A stretch of 64,000 nucleotides of DNA from Agromyces sp. SYSU T00194 (GCF_040496035.1 NZ_JBEPJZ010000002.1:620001-684000); one strand, 5' to 3'; numbered from the stretch's first letter, positions 9,799 to 19,395 are shown. The notes: generated from the letters alone by a model not told the origin. Made by a program: numbers and translations.

Positions 9799-10284
9799 TC
9801 ACACGGGCGCCGCACCCGCGGCGCCCGCTGCGGGGAAGTACTCACCGAAGTCGCTCAGCACCCACCGCCGCCCGCCGCGGTACAGCCGGTTGTAGCCGTC
9901 AGGGCGCTCGAGTCCTGCGCCACCGGGTGCATATGCAAGCACCGCCTCGATGCCGTGGAGGAATGCCTGGTCGGCTTCATCCGCATCGGCGAACTCCGCT
10001 CGCCCGATGCCTGCGACGACCTGCGCCACGACGCTCCAGCCGAACACGCGGATCGTCGTCTCGAAGAATACCCCGCCCTCGTCTCGGCGTTCGTCGCGCA
10101 CGTACTCGAGCGGGATCGGCCGACCGCGCCAGGTCAGGCATGCAACCGTGACGTAGCCCTGTTCGTATCTCGTCACCGTCTGGAAGTGAAGCTCCCGTTC
10201 GATGTCCGAGAGTTCGTACTCGCCTCGCCCCCGTGTGAACACCCCATCACTCTGGCACGCCGTGCCACGGTCGCCGCGTTGCAT
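9799..10284 (-). CDS. Hypothetical protein
   Basis: 161 residues from an ATG at 10284, or 147 from a GTG at 10242, since the first 14 residues look non-conserved. The core (YELSDIERELHFQTVTRYEQ, then LTWRGRPIPLEYVRDERR) reads like a compact alpha/beta protein with many charged residues and no signal peptide. I do not recognise a family. Codon choice is less extreme in GC than in neighbouring operons, as in the rest of 9.8-11.7 kb, suggesting recently acquired DNA. It ends facing the hairpins after the ACP gene. Confidence 0.6.
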   Translation of the reverse strand: MQRGDRGTACQSDGVFTRGRGEYELSDIERELHFQTVTRYEQGYVTVACLTWRGRPIPLEYVRDERRDEGGVFFETTIRVFGWSVVAQVVAGIGRAEFADADEADQAFLHGIEAVLAYAPGGAGLERPDGYNRLYRGGRRWVLSDFGEYFPAAGAAGAAPV

Positions 10285-10381
10285 GTGGATGCGCCGCGCT
10301 GCGTGTCAGACGGTCGGCCATCGTCGCCGGATGGCCCGGGACAGCCTGGCCGCCAGGACCGGGCTTGACCTCGACACGGTG

Positions 10382-10480
10382 TCAGGGTCTTGGCTGGAAT
10401 GTGCCGTATCGCGGCATGATGTCGCCGAACACCTCGTCGCCGACGGTGAAGTCCGTCACGTTCAGGCCCGGTGCACCTCG
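10382..10480 (-). pseudogene. Remnant of zinc-type alcohol dehydrogenase (MDR family)
   Basis: In the third minus-strand frame the sequence reads GLNVTDFTVGDEVFGD followed by IMPRYGTF and then a stop. The V.DF.VGDEVFGD pattern is characteristic of the catalytic-domain N-terminal half of medium-chain NAD(P)-dependent alcohol dehydrogenases and quinone oxidoreductases. Only about 30 codons survive, with no start, cofactor-binding domain or zinc ligands, and the 5' part overlaps the ABM gene's end. Best read as a deletion relic. Confidence 0.5.
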
Positions 10481-10758
10481 ACGAAGTGCTCGACCGTGGG
10501 GAACGGGTCGTAGAACCCGTGCAGCAGTTCACGCCAGCGCGCGTACTCGGGCGACCCACGGAAGCCGACCTCATGCGCCTCGACCGACTCCCAGTGCACG
10601 AGCAGCAGGTACGCGTTCGGCGTCTCGATCGAGCGCGACAGGCGCAGGTCGACGAATCCGGGCATCGACGAGATGATGCCGGATGCCTCGGCGAACGCCG
10701 CCTCGAACGCGGCCTCCCGACCGGCGACGACGGAGAGGACGGCGTGCTCCAGGAACAT
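10462..10758 (-). CDS. Antibiotic biosynthesis monooxygenase (ABM) domain protein
   Basis: 98 residues forming a single dimeric alpha/beta ABM barrel. Typical segments are LEHAVLSVVAGREAAFEAAF, a central GFVDLRLSRSIE followed by YLLLVHWES, and EYARWRELLHGF before the last strand. Small stand-alone ABM proteins include quinol monooxygenases and haem-degrading enzymes, but no substrate can be assigned here. The stop lies over the dehydrogenase remnant, suggesting a deletion brought this gene next to it. Confidence 0.82.
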   Translation of the reverse strand: MFLEHAVLSVVAGREAAFEAAFAEASGIISSMPGFVDLRLSRSIETPNAYLLLVHWESVEAHEVGFRGSPEYARWRELLHGFYDPFPTVEHFVEVHRA

Positions 10759-10829
10759 CCGGTCAGACTAGCCGCGATGCGATCGAGAGCGCAGCGCTTA
10801 CGGGACCCTGCGGTCCGACCTGCGGGCGC

Positions 10830-11712
10830 TCAGTATGGTCGATCGCACTCGAGTGGACGCGTCTGCCACCCAATCTCGGCAACCGTGAGCGATTCGCAGA
10901 TCTCGGGCCCGAGATACGCAACGTCGTAGAGTGCATCCGCCTCGTCGGGCTCGATGCCGATCGTGCGTACCGTGACCGGGATCGGCACGATGGCCTCCAG
11001 GCCATCGCTCAGTACCCGGAATGCAAGCTCGACCTCGCAACTCCGCACCTCGGCCGGGTCGTCGGTGTAGCCCGGCTCGAGAGCGATGACGATCACGACC
11101 TCCTCGTCTTGCGCGAGCGAAATGGTCCTGTCCGGGAAGTACGGGTGCTCGTCCGGCCCGTCGAAGACGAACGGCTCCGGGTTCGCGTCCTCCACCCGTA
11201 TGTTCATCCGCTCGGAGTCGCCACCGCCCCCCCCCCCTGCCGTACGCCATGCGAATCATGGTGCCGCGATCCGCCTCGCCGCACTCGCTCTTCGTGTCGA
11301 CTCCCACGATCCTTACCGGATCGGGGCACTCACCGCGAACGATCACGGTGAGCATGCGCGAGCCCGCGACGAACCCTCCCGCATGCTCCTCGAGCCACGC
11401 CGAAGCGAATCGACGATCCATTTCGAACAACCCGGCCAGTTCCTCGGACGTGAGGATCCGATCGGCCGGGATGCTCACGTCATCGTGGGCGGTCTCCAGC
11501 CTGACATCCATGGTGATGAGCTCTTCGCCGGCCAAGGCCCGGTCGATCAACTCGCCTGCGGGCTCGCTGATCCTCGGCACGATGATGGTGGTCGCGATGC
11601 CGATCACGATCGCCGTTGCCGCGGCGACGAACGTCGTCTTCGCCCACACCTCCGCACGCCGCTCACGCGGGGAGTCGGTTTCGGTTGACTTGCGCGCTGG
11701 ATCCTCGGCCAT
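10830..11712 (-). pseudogene. Membrane-anchored hypothetical protein, frameshifted at a G11 run
   Basis: The ATG at 11712 has a good ribosome site (GAGAGG). The N-terminal part has one membrane helix (TTFVAAATAIVIGIATTIIV, near residues 26-45), then an extracytoplasmic domain. At 11227-11237 a run of eleven G on the coding strand shifts the frame. Removing one G joins it to the second frame (MNIRVEDANPEPFVFDG and onward), which ends with a normal stop at 10830. The intact protein would be about 293 residues. I do not recognise the family. The break is either phase variation, decay or a sequencing error. Confidence 0.65.
11227..11237. repeat. Homopolymer run of 11 C (G on coding strand)
   Basis: Eleven consecutive C on the plus strand, exactly where the reading frame of the minus-strand membrane protein breaks. 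One fewer base restores a single open frame through both halves. Slippage-prone tract. Confidence 0.9.
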
Positions 11713-11820
11713 CGCGAGCGCCTCTCGATTGTTGCGCTGATGTTAGACCGACATGCATCCGGACTCAAGAACCCGTTCGGGGGCGGGCTCGACGGGGAGA
11801 TACTCGACAGAAACACGAAA

Positions 11821-11840
11821 ACCCCCGCCTGAGCGGGGGT
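11821..11840 (-). terminator. Rho-independent terminator of tRNA-Gln
   Basis: Stem of 8 perfect pairs (ACCCCCGC / GCGGGGGT) with a 4-base loop, followed on the minus strand by TTTTCGTGTTT. It lies about 10 bases beyond the tRNA 3' end in the same direction. Clear intrinsic terminator shape. Confidence 0.8.
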
Positions 11841-11849
11841 TCTTCACTG

Positions 11850-11921
11850 CTGGGGTACCTGGACTCGAACCAAGAACAACTGAACCAGAATCAGCCGTGT
11901 TGCCAATTACACCATACCCCA
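11850..11921 (-). tRNA. tRNA-Gln (anticodon CTG)
   Basis: 72-nucleotide cloverleaf on the minus strand. Acceptor pairs TGGGGTA / TACCCCA, anticodon arm GCTGA-TTCTGGT-TCAGT with CTG in the loop, and a TTCGAGT T-loop. CCA is not encoded. It lies downstream of gltX in the same direction. Actinobacteria usually lack GlnRS, and GltX charges this tRNA with Glu for amidation by GatCAB. Confidence 0.95.
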
Positions 11922-12023
11922 ATGGCCCAGACCACAGCCCGAGCCCGACTCGAACCGAAGCCCGAACCGACATGCAACTCTAGCCCAGACCACGGCCTCG
12001 GGCAAAACCGAGCGAGCACGCTG

Positions 12024-12071
12024 GGCGCGCCGCGCCCGCGGTCAGCCGGCGCGCCGCGCCCGCGGTCACCC
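12024..12071. repeat. 24-bp tandem duplication over the gltX stop codon
   Basis: Two adjacent 24-base copies (12024-12047 and 12048-12071) differ at one position. The gene-proximal copy contains the gltX stop codon and last codon, and the second lies in the 3' untranslated region. Likely a slippage duplication with no effect on the protein. Confidence 0.85.
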
Positions 12072-13583
12072 GGCGAGCTGCGCCCGCAGCCGCTCGATGC
12101 GCGCGAGCGAGTCGTCGCGGCCGAGGATCTGCATCGACTCGAACAGCGGCGGTGACACCCGCCGGCCCGAGATCGCGGTGCGCACCGCGCCGAACGCGAG
12201 GCGGGGCTTCAGGCCCAGTCCCTCGACCAGGGCGCCGCGCAGCGCCTGCTCGATCTGGTCGTGCGTCCAGTCGGCCGCGGGAATGCGCACGAGCGCCTCC
12301 CGCGCCGCCGCCAGCGTCGCCGGTGCGTCGTCCTTCAGGCCACCGAGCGCGTCGGCGTCGTACGCCAGCCCCGCGGCATCCGTGAACAGGAAGCCCAGCA
12401 TGCCCGGCGCCTCGCCCAAGAGCCCGATGCGCTCCTGCACGAGGGGCGCGGCCTCGGCGAGCACCGCCTCCTGCGCGGGCGTGATCGGGGTCTCCACGAG
12501 GCCCGCGGCCTGCAGGTATGGCACGGTGCGCGCGGCGAAGTCGGCCACGGGCAGGGCGCGCAGGTGGTCGCCATTGATCGCCTCGGCCTTCTTCAGGTCG
12601 AAGCGCGCGGGGCTCGGGTTCACGTCGTGCACGTCGAACGCCTCGACCAGCTCGGCGCGGCTGAACACGTCGCGATCGGCCGAGAAGCCCCAGCCGAGCA
12701 GCGCCAGGTAGTTCACGAGACCCTCGGGAATGAACCCGCGGTCGCGGTGGTGGAACAGGTTCGACTCGGGGTCGCGCTTGGAGAGCTTCTTGTTGCCGTC
12801 GCCCATGACGTAGGGCAGGTGGCCGAACTGGGGCACGAACGAGGTCACGCCGATGTCGATGAGCGCGTGGTACAGCGCGATCTGGCGGGGCGTCGAGGAG
12901 AGCAGGTCCTCGCCGCGCAGCACGTGCGTGATGCCCATGAGGGCGTCGTCGATGGGGTTCACGAGCGTGTACAGCGGCGCGCCGTTGGGGCGCACGACCA
13001 CGAAGTCGATGGTCGAGCCGGCGGGGAACGAGATGTCGCCGCGCACGAGGTCGGTGAACGACAGGTCGGCGTCGGGCACGCGCAGGCGCAGCGCGGGCGA
13101 GCGGCCCTCGGCGCGGAAGGCGGCGCGCTGGTCGTCGGTGAGGTCGCGGTCGAAGTTGTCGTATCCGAGCTGCTTCGGGCGACCGTTGGCCGCGTTGCGC
13201 GCGTCGATCTCCTCGGCGTTCGAGTAGCTCTCGTAGAGGTGACCGGAAGCGAGCAGGCGGTCGACGATCTCGCGGTAGACCTCCCCGCGCTGCGACTGGC
13301 GGTACGGGCCGTGCGGGCCGCCGGTCTCGACGCCCTCGTCCCAGTCGAGGCCGAGCCAGGTCAGCGCGTCGATGAGCTGGCCGTAGCTCTCCTCGCTGTC
13401 GCGGGCGGCGTCGGTGTCCTCGATGCGGAACACGAAGGTGCCGCCGGTGTGGCGCGCGTACGCCCAGTTGAACAGCGCGGTGCGCACGAGGCCCACGTGG
13501 GGCGTGCCGGTCGGCGAGGGGCAGAACCGCACGCGCACGTCGGAGCCGGTGGCGGTCGAGAAGGGGTGGGAGGTGTCGCTCAT
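12066..13583 (-). CDS. gltX: Glutamyl-tRNA synthetase
   Basis: 505 residues, normal length for bacterial GluRS. The class I signatures are present: the HIGH-like motif in [20 protein letters not shown] and the KMSKS-like motif in [14 protein letters not shown]. It charges tRNA-Glu and, in organisms lacking GlnRS, tRNA-Gln, whose gene lies just downstream. The order gltX, FAH-family gene, leuB, serA is the conserved actinobacterial arrangement (compare M. tuberculosis Rv2992c-Rv2996c). The ATG at 13583 gives the expected N-terminus before [11 protein letters not shown]. Confidence 0.97.
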   Translation of the reverse strand: MSDTSHPFSTATGSDVRVRFCPSPTGTPHVGLVRTALFNWAYARHTGGTFVFRIEDTDAARDSEESYGQLIDALTWLGLDWDEGVETGGPHGPYRQSQRGEVYREIVDRLLASGHLYESYSNAEEIDARNAANGRPKQLGYDNFDRDLTDDQRAAFRAEGRSPALRLRVPDADLSFTDLVRGDISFPAGSTIDFVVVRPNGAPLYTLVNPIDDALMGITHVLRGEDLLSSTPRQIALYHALIDIGVTSFVPQFGHLPYVMGDGNKKLSKRDPESNLFHHRDRGFIPEGLVNYLALLGWGFSADRDVFSRAELVEAFDVHDVNPSPARFDLKKAEAINGDHLRALPVADFAARTVPYLQAAGLVETPITPAQEAVLAEAAPLVQERIGLLGEAPGMLGFLFTDAAGLAYDADALGGLKDDAPATLAAAREALVRIPAADWTHDQIEQALRGALVEGLGLKPRLAFGAVRTAISGRRVSPPLFESMQILGRDDSLARIERLRAQLAG

Positions 13584-13647
13584 CGCCCTCCATGTTAGGG
13601 CGCGCGGCCCGGCACCGAGAACGGCGAGCGGATGCCCCCTGGGCGAC

Positions 13648-14421
13648 TCAGCCCGCGCTGCGGACCGGGTTGCCGAGCGTGCCGATGCCCGGCACCTTCA
13701 CCTCGACGCGATCGCCGTCGACGATCGGGCCGACGCCGGCGGGCGTGCCCGTGAGCACGAGGTCGCCGGGCAGCAGCGTGAACGCGGCCGACGCGTAGGC
13801 GATCACGTCGGCGATGGAGTGCACCATCAGGTCGAACGTGCCGTGCTGCTTCCGCTCGCCGTTCACGAGCGTCTCGATCTCGCCGGCGGCCACGTCGAAC
13901 TCGGTCTCGATGACCGGCCCGACCGGGCAGAACGTGTCGAAGCCCTTCGCGCGGGCCCACTGCCCGTCGGTCTTCTGCAGGTCGCGGGCGGTCACGTCGT
14001 TCGCGACCGTGTAGCCGAAGATCACGTCGTCCGCGTCCTCGGCGGCCACGTTCCGGGCGATGCGCCCGATCACCACCGCGAGCTCGCCCTCGAAGTCGAC
14101 GCGCTCGCTCTGCGGCGGCAGCACGATCGCGTCGCCAGGGCCGATCACCGACGTGTTCGGCTTGAAGAACAGCAGGGGTTCGCTCGGCGCCTCGTTGCCG
14201 AACTCGGCCGCGTGCTCGTGGTAGTTGCGGCCCACGGCGACGACCTTCGACCGCGGGATCACGGGCGCCAGCAGCGCCACCTCGCCGAGCGGCACACGCT
14301 CGCCGGTCGGGTCGTACCCGGCGAACATCGGGTCGCCCTTGAGGACCACGAGCTCGCGCTCCTCCTCGTCGACGATCCCGAAGGTGATGGCTCCACCGTG
14401 GCTGAAACGCGCGATCTTCAC
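13648..14421 (-). CDS. Fumarylacetoacetate hydrolase (FAH) family protein
   Basis: 257 residues, GTG start. The FAH fold is shown by [15 protein letters not shown], the metal-binding E.E pair in [15 protein letters not shown] and the C-terminal [17 protein letters not shown]. Members are hydrolases, decarboxylases or oxaloacetate tautomerases acting on 2-oxo acids through a divalent metal. The actual substrate is unknown. It occupies the position of Rv2993c between gltX and leuB, so the neighbourhood is conserved although no role in branched-chain amino acid synthesis has been shown. Confidence 0.92.
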   Translation of the reverse strand: MKIARFSHGGAITFGIVDEEERELVVLKGDPMFAGYDPTGERVPLGEVALLAPVIPRSKVVAVGRNYHEHAAEFGNEAPSEPLLFFKPNTSVIGPGDAIVLPPQSERVDFEGELAVVIGRIARNVAAEDADDVIFGYTVANDVTARDLQKTDGQWARAKGFDTFCPVGPVIETEFDVAAGEIETLVNGERKQHGTFDLMVHSIADVIAYASAAFTLLPGDLVLTGTPAGVGPIVDGDRVEVKVPGIGTLGNPVRSAG

Positions 14422-14450
14422 GTCTTCACCCTACAAGCGGGGAGACGGGG

Positions 14451-14480
14451 GCGAGCGGATGCCCCGGGGCATCCGCTCGC
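14451..14480. repeat. Perfect 30-bp palindrome containing GGATGC/GCATCC
   Basis: Fully self-complementary 30-mer centred at 14465/14466 between the FAH gene and ilvE. It is built from the GCGGATGCC word and its complement. It could form a terminator-like hairpin for ilvE. Similar inverted pairs sit at 19407-19443 and 56049-56077. Confidence 0.85.
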
Positions 14481-14489
14481 CGTCTGCAT

Positions 14490-15611
14490 TCAGGCGTCGC
14501 GCCCTCGGGCGTCGAGGCGCAGCATCCAGCCGTGGCGGTCCTCGCGGCGCCCGTACTGGATGTCGGTGAGCTCCTCCCGGAGCGACATGGTGAGCTCGCC
14601 CGCGGCAGCCGACGGCGACCCGATGGTGAAGTCCTCGGCCACGATCTGCCCGATCGGCGTGATCACCGCGGCGGTGCCGCACGCGAACGACTCGACGATC
14701 TCGCCGGATGCCGCGCCCTCGCGCCACTCGTCGATGGTGACCTTGCGGCGCTCCACGACGTGGCCGCGGTCTTCCGCGAGCTGCAGCACCGAGTCTCGCG
14801 TGATGCCCTCGAGGATCGAGTCGGACTCGGGCGTGACGAGCGTGCCGTCCTTGTACACGAGCACCACGTTCATGCCGCCGAGCTCCTCGACGTAGGTGCC
14901 GTCGCGGAGGAACAGCACCTGCTGGCAGCCCTTCTCGGCGGCCTCGGCCTGCGGCAGCAGGCTCGAGGCGTAGTTGCCGCCGGTCTTGGCCGCACCGGTG
15001 CCGCCCCGGCCCGCGCGGGCGTAGTTCGTCGACAGCCAGATCGACACCGGTGCGATGCCGCCGTGGAAGTACGCACCGGCGGGACTTGCGATGAGGTAGT
15101 ACGCCACCTTGTGCGCGGGCCGCACGCCGAGGAACGCCTCCTTGGCGAACATGAACGGGCGCAGGTAGAGGCTCGTCTCCGGCGCGCTCGGCACCCACGC
15201 GCCGTCGACCGCGATCATCTGCTTGAGCGACTCGATGAAGTACTCGGTCGGCAGCTCCGGCAGTGCGAGGCGACGGGCCGATCGCTGCATGCGCGCGGCG
15301 TTCTCGGCCGGGCGGAAGCTGTGGATCGAGCCGTCGGCGTGCCGGTAGGCCTTCAGCCCCTCGAAGATCTCCTGGCCGTAGTGCAGCACGGCGGCCGCCG
15401 GGTCGAGCTGGATCGGGCCGTAGGCCTGGACGCGCGGGCGGTGCCAGCCGCCCTTCTCCGACCAGCAGATGTCGACCATGTGGTCGGTGAACTGCTGGCC
15501 GAAGCCGGGAGCGGCGAGGATCGCCTCGCGCTCGGCGTCCGACTTGGCGTGGTCGCTCGGCGTCACCTGGAACTGGAGTCCCTGGTCGGCCATGGGCAGG
15601 TGGATCGTCAT
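14490..15611 (-). CDS. ilvE: Branched-chain amino acid aminotransferase
   Basis: 373 residues, the length of actinobacterial fold-IV PLP aminotransferases. The PLP Lys lies in [16 protein letters not shown], and conserved [13 protein letters not shown] and EELGGMNV segments are present. It catalyses the last step of Leu, Ile and Val synthesis with glutamate as amino donor. It lies 30 bases downstream of leuB in the same direction and is probably co-transcribed with it. Confidence 0.96.
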   Translation of the reverse strand: MTIHLPMADQGLQFQVTPSDHAKSDAEREAILAAPGFGQQFTDHMVDICWSEKGGWHRPRVQAYGPIQLDPAAAVLHYGQEIFEGLKAYRHADGSIHSFRPAENAARMQRSARRLALPELPTEYFIESLKQMIAVDGAWVPSAPETSLYLRPFMFAKEAFLGVRPAHKVAYYLIASPAGAYFHGGIAPVSIWLSTNYARAGRGGTGAAKTGGNYASSLLPQAEAAEKGCQQVLFLRDGTYVEELGGMNVVLVYKDGTLVTPESDSILEGITRDSVLQLAEDRGHVVERRKVTIDEWREGAASGEIVESFACGTAAVITPIGQIVAEDFTIGSPSAAAGELTMSLREELTDIQYGRREDRHGWMLRLDARGRDA

Positions 15612-15641
15612 CGCGGGTTCCTTCGAGAGAGGGTGGCGTGT

Positions 15642-16700
15642 CTAGTGTGCGCCGATTCGACCGAGGATGGCATCCCCCACCTCGGAGGTGGAGCGCGACG
15701 CCCCGGTGCGATCGGCGATATCGGCGGCGACCGCCCGCTGCACGCGACCCGCGGCGTCCGGCAGACCGAGGTGATCGAGCAGGAGGGCCACGGAGAGGAT
15801 GGCGGCGGTCGGGTCGGCGATGCCCTTCCCGGCGATGTCCGGAGCCGAACCGTGCACCGGCTCGAACATGCTGGGATACCGCCCGTCGGGGTTGATGTTG
15901 CCCGAGGCGGCGAGGCCGATGCCGCCGCTGATCGCGGCGGCGAGATCCGTGAGGATGTCGCCGAAGAGGTTGTCCGTGACGATGACGTCGAATCTAGCAG
16001 GATCCGTGACCAGGAAGATCGTCGCCGCGTCGACGTGCAGGTAGTCCACGGCGATCTCGGGGAACTCCTCGGCCACGCGGTCGACGGTGCGCTTCCAGAG
16101 CGAGCCGGCGAAGACCAGCACGTTGGTCTTGTGCACGAAGGTGAGCCGCTTGCGAGTGCGGGCGGATGCCACCTGGAAGGCGTGCCGCACGACGCGCTCG
16201 ACGCCGTAGGCGGTGTTCACCGACACCTCGTTGGCGACCTCGGCGGGCGTGCCGACGCGGATCGCGCCGCCGTTACCGACGTACGGCCCCTCCGTGCCCT
16301 CGCGCACGACGACGAAGTCGACGTCGCCCGGGTCGGCGAGCGGGCTCGCCACGCCCGGGTAGAGCACCGACGGGCGCAGGTTCACGTAGTGGTCGAGCGA
16401 GAAGCGCAGGCGCAGCAGGAGGCCGCGCTCGATGTTCGCGCCGGCCAGGCGCGGGTCGCCCGGGGTGCCGCCGACGGCGCCCAGCAGGATGGCGTCGTGG
16501 CCGGCGATCGCGGTGAGGTCCTCGTCGGTGAGGACGTCGCCGGTCTCGAGGTATCGGGCGGCGCCGAGGGAGAACTCGGTGCGTGCGATCTCGATGTCCT
16601 CGGCGGCGGTCGCGGCGTCCAGCGCGCGCAGCGCCTGCTCGACGACTTCGGGGCCGATTCCATCGCCCGGGATGACGGCGAGCCTGACGGTGCGGGGCAT
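15642..16700 (-). CDS. leuB: 3-isopropylmalate dehydrogenase
   Basis: 352 residues from the ATG at 16700, chosen because AAGGAG lies 5 bases upstream and the protein then begins [20 protein letters not shown] like the family. Conserved parts include the substrate-binding arginines ([17 protein letters not shown]), [18 protein letters not shown] with the metal-binding aspartates, and [22 protein letters not shown]-dependent oxidative decarboxylation in leucine synthesis. Neighbours ilvE and serA belong to the same conserved block. Confidence 0.97.
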   Translation of the reverse strand: MPRTVRLAVIPGDGIGPEVVEQALRALDAATAAEDIEIARTEFSLGAARYLETGDVLTDEDLTAIAGHDAILLGAVGGTPGDPRLAGANIERGLLLRLRFSLDHYVNLRPSVLYPGVASPLADPGDVDFVVVREGTEGPYVGNGGAIRVGTPAEVANEVSVNTAYGVERVVRHAFQVASARTRKRLTFVHKTNVLVFAGSLWKRTVDRVAEEFPEIAVDYLHVDAATIFLVTDPARFDVIVTDNLFGDILTDLAAAISGGIGLAASGNINPDGRYPSMFEPVHGSAPDIAGKGIADPTAAILSVALLLDHLGLPDAAGRVQRAVAADIADRTGASRSTSEVGDAILGRIGAH

Positions 16701-16849
16701 GGTACTCCTTCTCGGTCGGTGATTTCCAGCGTACTGTCCGAATCGGCTCGACTCGCTAGAGTGACGTGTCGTCGCGATCCCCACCCCGGATCGCCGGCAG
16801 GTCACGGCCGAAATGCGGCTGCGGCCACGAAGAGAGGAGCACGCTGCAC

Positions 16850-17110
16850 ATGAGCATCGGACTCGGAATCGTCCTGTTCGCCATCGGGGCCATCCTGGCC
16901 TTCGCGCTGAACGTCGCCGTCGACTGGATCAACCTCGGCATGGTCGGGATCATCCTCATGGTCGCCGGCGCCGTCGTCGTGATCATCGGCATCATCCTGA
17001 TGGCGCGCCGGCGCACCGCGTCGTCGACCTCCAGCACCTCGGTCGACCCCGCGACGGGCAACAAGGTGACTCGGACGGAGCACACGGCTCCCGGACCCGA
17101 CGAGGTCTGA
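16850..17110 (+). CDS. DUF6458-type small membrane protein
   Basis: 86 residues from an ATG with AGAGAGGAG ribosome site. Two membrane helices ([20 protein letters not shown] and [20 protein letters not shown]) flank the short loop NVAVDWINL. The C-terminal tail is Ser/Thr-rich and presumably cytoplasmic. This architecture matches the actinobacterial DUF6458 family, of unknown function. It is transcribed divergently from leuB. Confidence 0.85.
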   Translation: MSIGLGIVLFAIGAILAFALNVAVDWINLGMVGIILMVAGAVVVIIGIILMARRRTASSTSSTSVDPATGNKVTRTEHTAPGPDEV

Positions 17111-17185
17111 CCCCACTTCTCGAGCGACGGGCCGGGCGGCGTGCCGCCCGGCCCGTCGTCGTCTCCGCGGGAGGTGCGCGCCCGA

Positions 17186-18772
17186 TCAGCCGTCGGTGTC
17201 ACGCAGGGTCGTCGCCGCGACCAGCAGGGCCGCCAGCATCAGCGCGACCCCGATCGACGCCGTGACCGCGATACCCGACTCGAAGGCATGGGCTGCGGAT
17301 GCCGCGAGGGCCGCGCCGACCTCCCCGCCCGCCCGTTCGGCCTCGCCCATCGCTCCGGCGAGCGTCTCGCGCGCCGCACCCGCGGCCGACGGGTCGAGCC
17401 CCGGCAGGGCCACGAGCACCTGGCGGTAGTGCGCGGTGAGGATGCTGCCGAGCACGGCGGTGCCGAGCACCGCGCCGAGCTCGTACGCCGTCTCGGAGAC
17501 CGCCGACGCGGCGCCCGCGCGGTCTGCCGGCGCCGTGCTCAGGATGAGTTCGTTCGAGACGGTCTCGGCCGCGCCGATGCCGACGCCCAGCAGCACGAAC
17601 GCGATCATGATCGCGGGCACCGAGCGCGTCTCGGCGGTCAGTGCGACGACCAGGTATCCCGTCGCCGAGAGTGCGAGGCCGGCGGGCACGACGATGCGCG
17701 GGCGCACGCGGCGCGCGATCGGCACGACGACCAGGCCCGCGACGATCATCGCCGCGAGGCCCGGCACGAGCACGAGGGCCGCCGCGACCGGCTCGAGGCC
17801 GATCACGAGCTGCAACTGCTGCGACACGAAGTAGAGGAACCCGACGAGCGCGATCACGCTCAGCAGGTTCACCACCACGGCGCCGCCGAACGCGCCACGA
17901 CGGAACAGGCGCACGTCGAGCATGGGGTCGCGCGCCGCGAGCATGCGGCGCACGAACCAGGCGCCGGCCGCGACGCCGACGGCGAGCAGCGCGAACGCGA
18001 GCGGGCCGGGGCCGTCGGTCGCGAGCAGCTTGATGCCCGCCACGACCGGCAGCATCGCCGCGAGCGAGAGCACGATCGCGAGCAGGTCGACCGGGCCGGG
18101 CGTCGGGTCGCGGCTCTCGTCGATCAGGATCGGCGCGAGCACCAGCAGCGGCACGAGCACCGGGATCGCGATGAGGAACACCGAGCCCCACCAGAAGTGC
18201 TCGACCAGGAGCCCGCCCACGATCGGGCCGAGCGCGGCGCCGGCGGCGAACCCCGAGGCCCAGATCGCGATCGCGAGGCGGCGCTCCTCGCGCACGGTGA
18301 ACGTCGAGCGCAGCAGGCTGAGGGTCGACGGCATGAGCATGGCGCCGAAGAAGCCGAGGGCCGCGCGCGCGGCGATGAGCGCCTCGGCCGTCGGCGCGAA
18401 CGCCGCGACGACGGAGACGAGCGCGAACCCGGTCGAGCCGATGAGCAGCAGCCGACGGCGGCCGACGCGGTCGCCGATGCCGCCCATGGCGACCAGGAGC
18501 CCCGCGAGCACCAGCGGGTAGGCGTCGATGATCCAGAGCTGACCGGCCGCGGTCGGTGCGAGCGCGGCCGAGATCTGCGGCAGCGCGAATCCCAGCACCG
18601 TGTTGTCGATCGACACGAGCAGCACGGGCAGCATGAGCACGACCAGCGCGGCCCAGCGCCGTGCCCGGCCGCGCGTCGGCCCGATCCCGTGCGCCTCGCG
18701 CGGCGCATCCGCCCCGTGTTCGCCGCGCCCCGTGCGCACCACGGCGATCGCCCCGGTCATCGCCCCCGTCAT
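17186..18772 (-). CDS. MFS drug-efflux transporter, DHA2 (14-TMS) family
   Basis: 528 residues with about 14 hydrophobic helices. Family motifs include VSIDNTVLGFALPQI in helix 1, the motif A-like loop GGIGDRVGRRRLLLIGS and the motif C-like segment ASGFAAGAALGPIVGGLLVEH. Probably a proton-driven exporter of cationic or lipophilic compounds (SmvA/QacA-like). It is divergent from a TetR regulator across an 80-base region with a palindromic operator, the standard arrangement for drug-induced efflux. An MFS gene also lies near leuB in M. tuberculosis (Rv2994). Confidence 0.92.
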   Translation of the reverse strand: MTGAMTGAIAVVRTGRGEHGADAPREAHGIGPTRGRARRWAALVVLMLPVLLVSIDNTVLGFALPQISAALAPTAAGQLWIIDAYPLVLAGLLVAMGGIGDRVGRRRLLLIGSTGFALVSVVAAFAPTAEALIAARAALGFFGAMLMPSTLSLLRSTFTVREERRLAIAIWASGFAAGAALGPIVGGLLVEHFWWGSVFLIAIPVLVPLLVLAPILIDESRDPTPGPVDLLAIVLSLAAMLPVVAGIKLLATDGPGPLAFALLAVGVAAGAWFVRRMLAARDPMLDVRLFRRGAFGGAVVVNLLSVIALVGFLYFVSQQLQLVIGLEPVAAALVLVPGLAAMIVAGLVVVPIARRVRPRIVVPAGLALSATGYLVVALTAETRSVPAIMIAFVLLGVGIGAAETVSNELILSTAPADRAGAASAVSETAYELGAVLGTAVLGSILTAHYRQVLVALPGLDPSAAGAARETLAGAMGEAERAGGEVGAALAASAAHAFESGIAVTASIGVALMLAALLVAATTLRDTDG

Positions 18773-18790
18773 CGCCCGTCTCCGTTCGTT

Positions 18791-18806
18791 TACCGTCCAG
18801 CCGGTA
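18791..18806. promoter_or_regulatory. Palindromic operator between MFS and TetR genes
   Basis: TACCG-N6-CGGTA is an exact inverted repeat in the divergent intergenic region. TATAGT immediately follows and is a plausible -10 for the TetR gene. It overlaps promoter positions for both genes, as expected for a TetR repressor controlling itself and the transporter. Confidence 0.65.
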
Positions 18807-18852
18807 TAGTATCATCCTCCGACGACGGATGCTCCCCGCTAGCATCGTGCTC

Positions 18853-19395
18853 ATGGCACGTCCGCCCAGCGCACGCGAAGCCGTCCTCGACGCATTCGAG
18901 CGGATCCTCATCGACGACGGCGAACGCTCGGCGACGCTCGACGCCACCGCGCGCGAGGCCGGCGTCTCCAAGGGCGGACTGCTCTACCACTTCGGCACCA
19001 AGGAGGCACTCGTCGAGGGCCTCGTGGTGCGCCTCGACCGGCTCGTCGACGACGACGTGACCGCCATCGCGCACGCGCCCGAGGGCGCCGTCGCGCACTT
19101 CCTGCGCACCTCGGTCGCCACCGACAGCCCGCTCGATCGCGCCATCGTCGCGACCGCCCGCCTCGCACAGGGCGGGCACCCGGCCGCGCAGGCCGCACTG
19201 CGGCAGACCCGCGAGCGCTGGCTCGCGTCACTCGAACCCCACGTGGCCGACCCGACGCTCGCGCTCGCGATCTCCCTCATCGGCGACGGGCTGTACTACA
19301 ACTCCGCGCTCGCGGGCGAGGCGGCCGACGACCCGGTCGGGCGCGCCCAGGTCGACGAGATCATCGCCCTGATGGAGCGGCTCGCGGCCGACTGA
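18853..19395 (+). CDS. TetR family transcriptional regulator
   Basis: 180 residues. The N-terminal helix-turn-helix is clear (ATLDATAREAGVSKGGLLYH-F), followed by an all-helical ligand domain ending RAQVDEIIALMERLAA. Start chosen at the ATG giving MARPPSAREAVLDAF. It probably represses the divergent MFS pump through the palindrome at 18791 and is released by the pump's substrate. Neither effector nor substrate can be deduced. Confidence 0.9.
   Translation: MARPPSAREAVLDAFERILIDDGERSATLDATAREAGVSKGGLLYHFGTKEALVEGLVVRLDRLVDDDVTAIAHAPEGAVAHFLRTSVATDSPLDRAIVATARLAQGGHPAAQAALRQTRERWLASLEPHVADPTLALAISLIGDGLYYNSALAGEAADDPVGRAQVDEIIALMERLAAD

Noticed and set aside
9642-10151. Plus-strand open frames after the ACP gene
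   Set aside because: They run through the hairpins and opposite a more convincing minus-strand gene; composition is Arg-rich noise.
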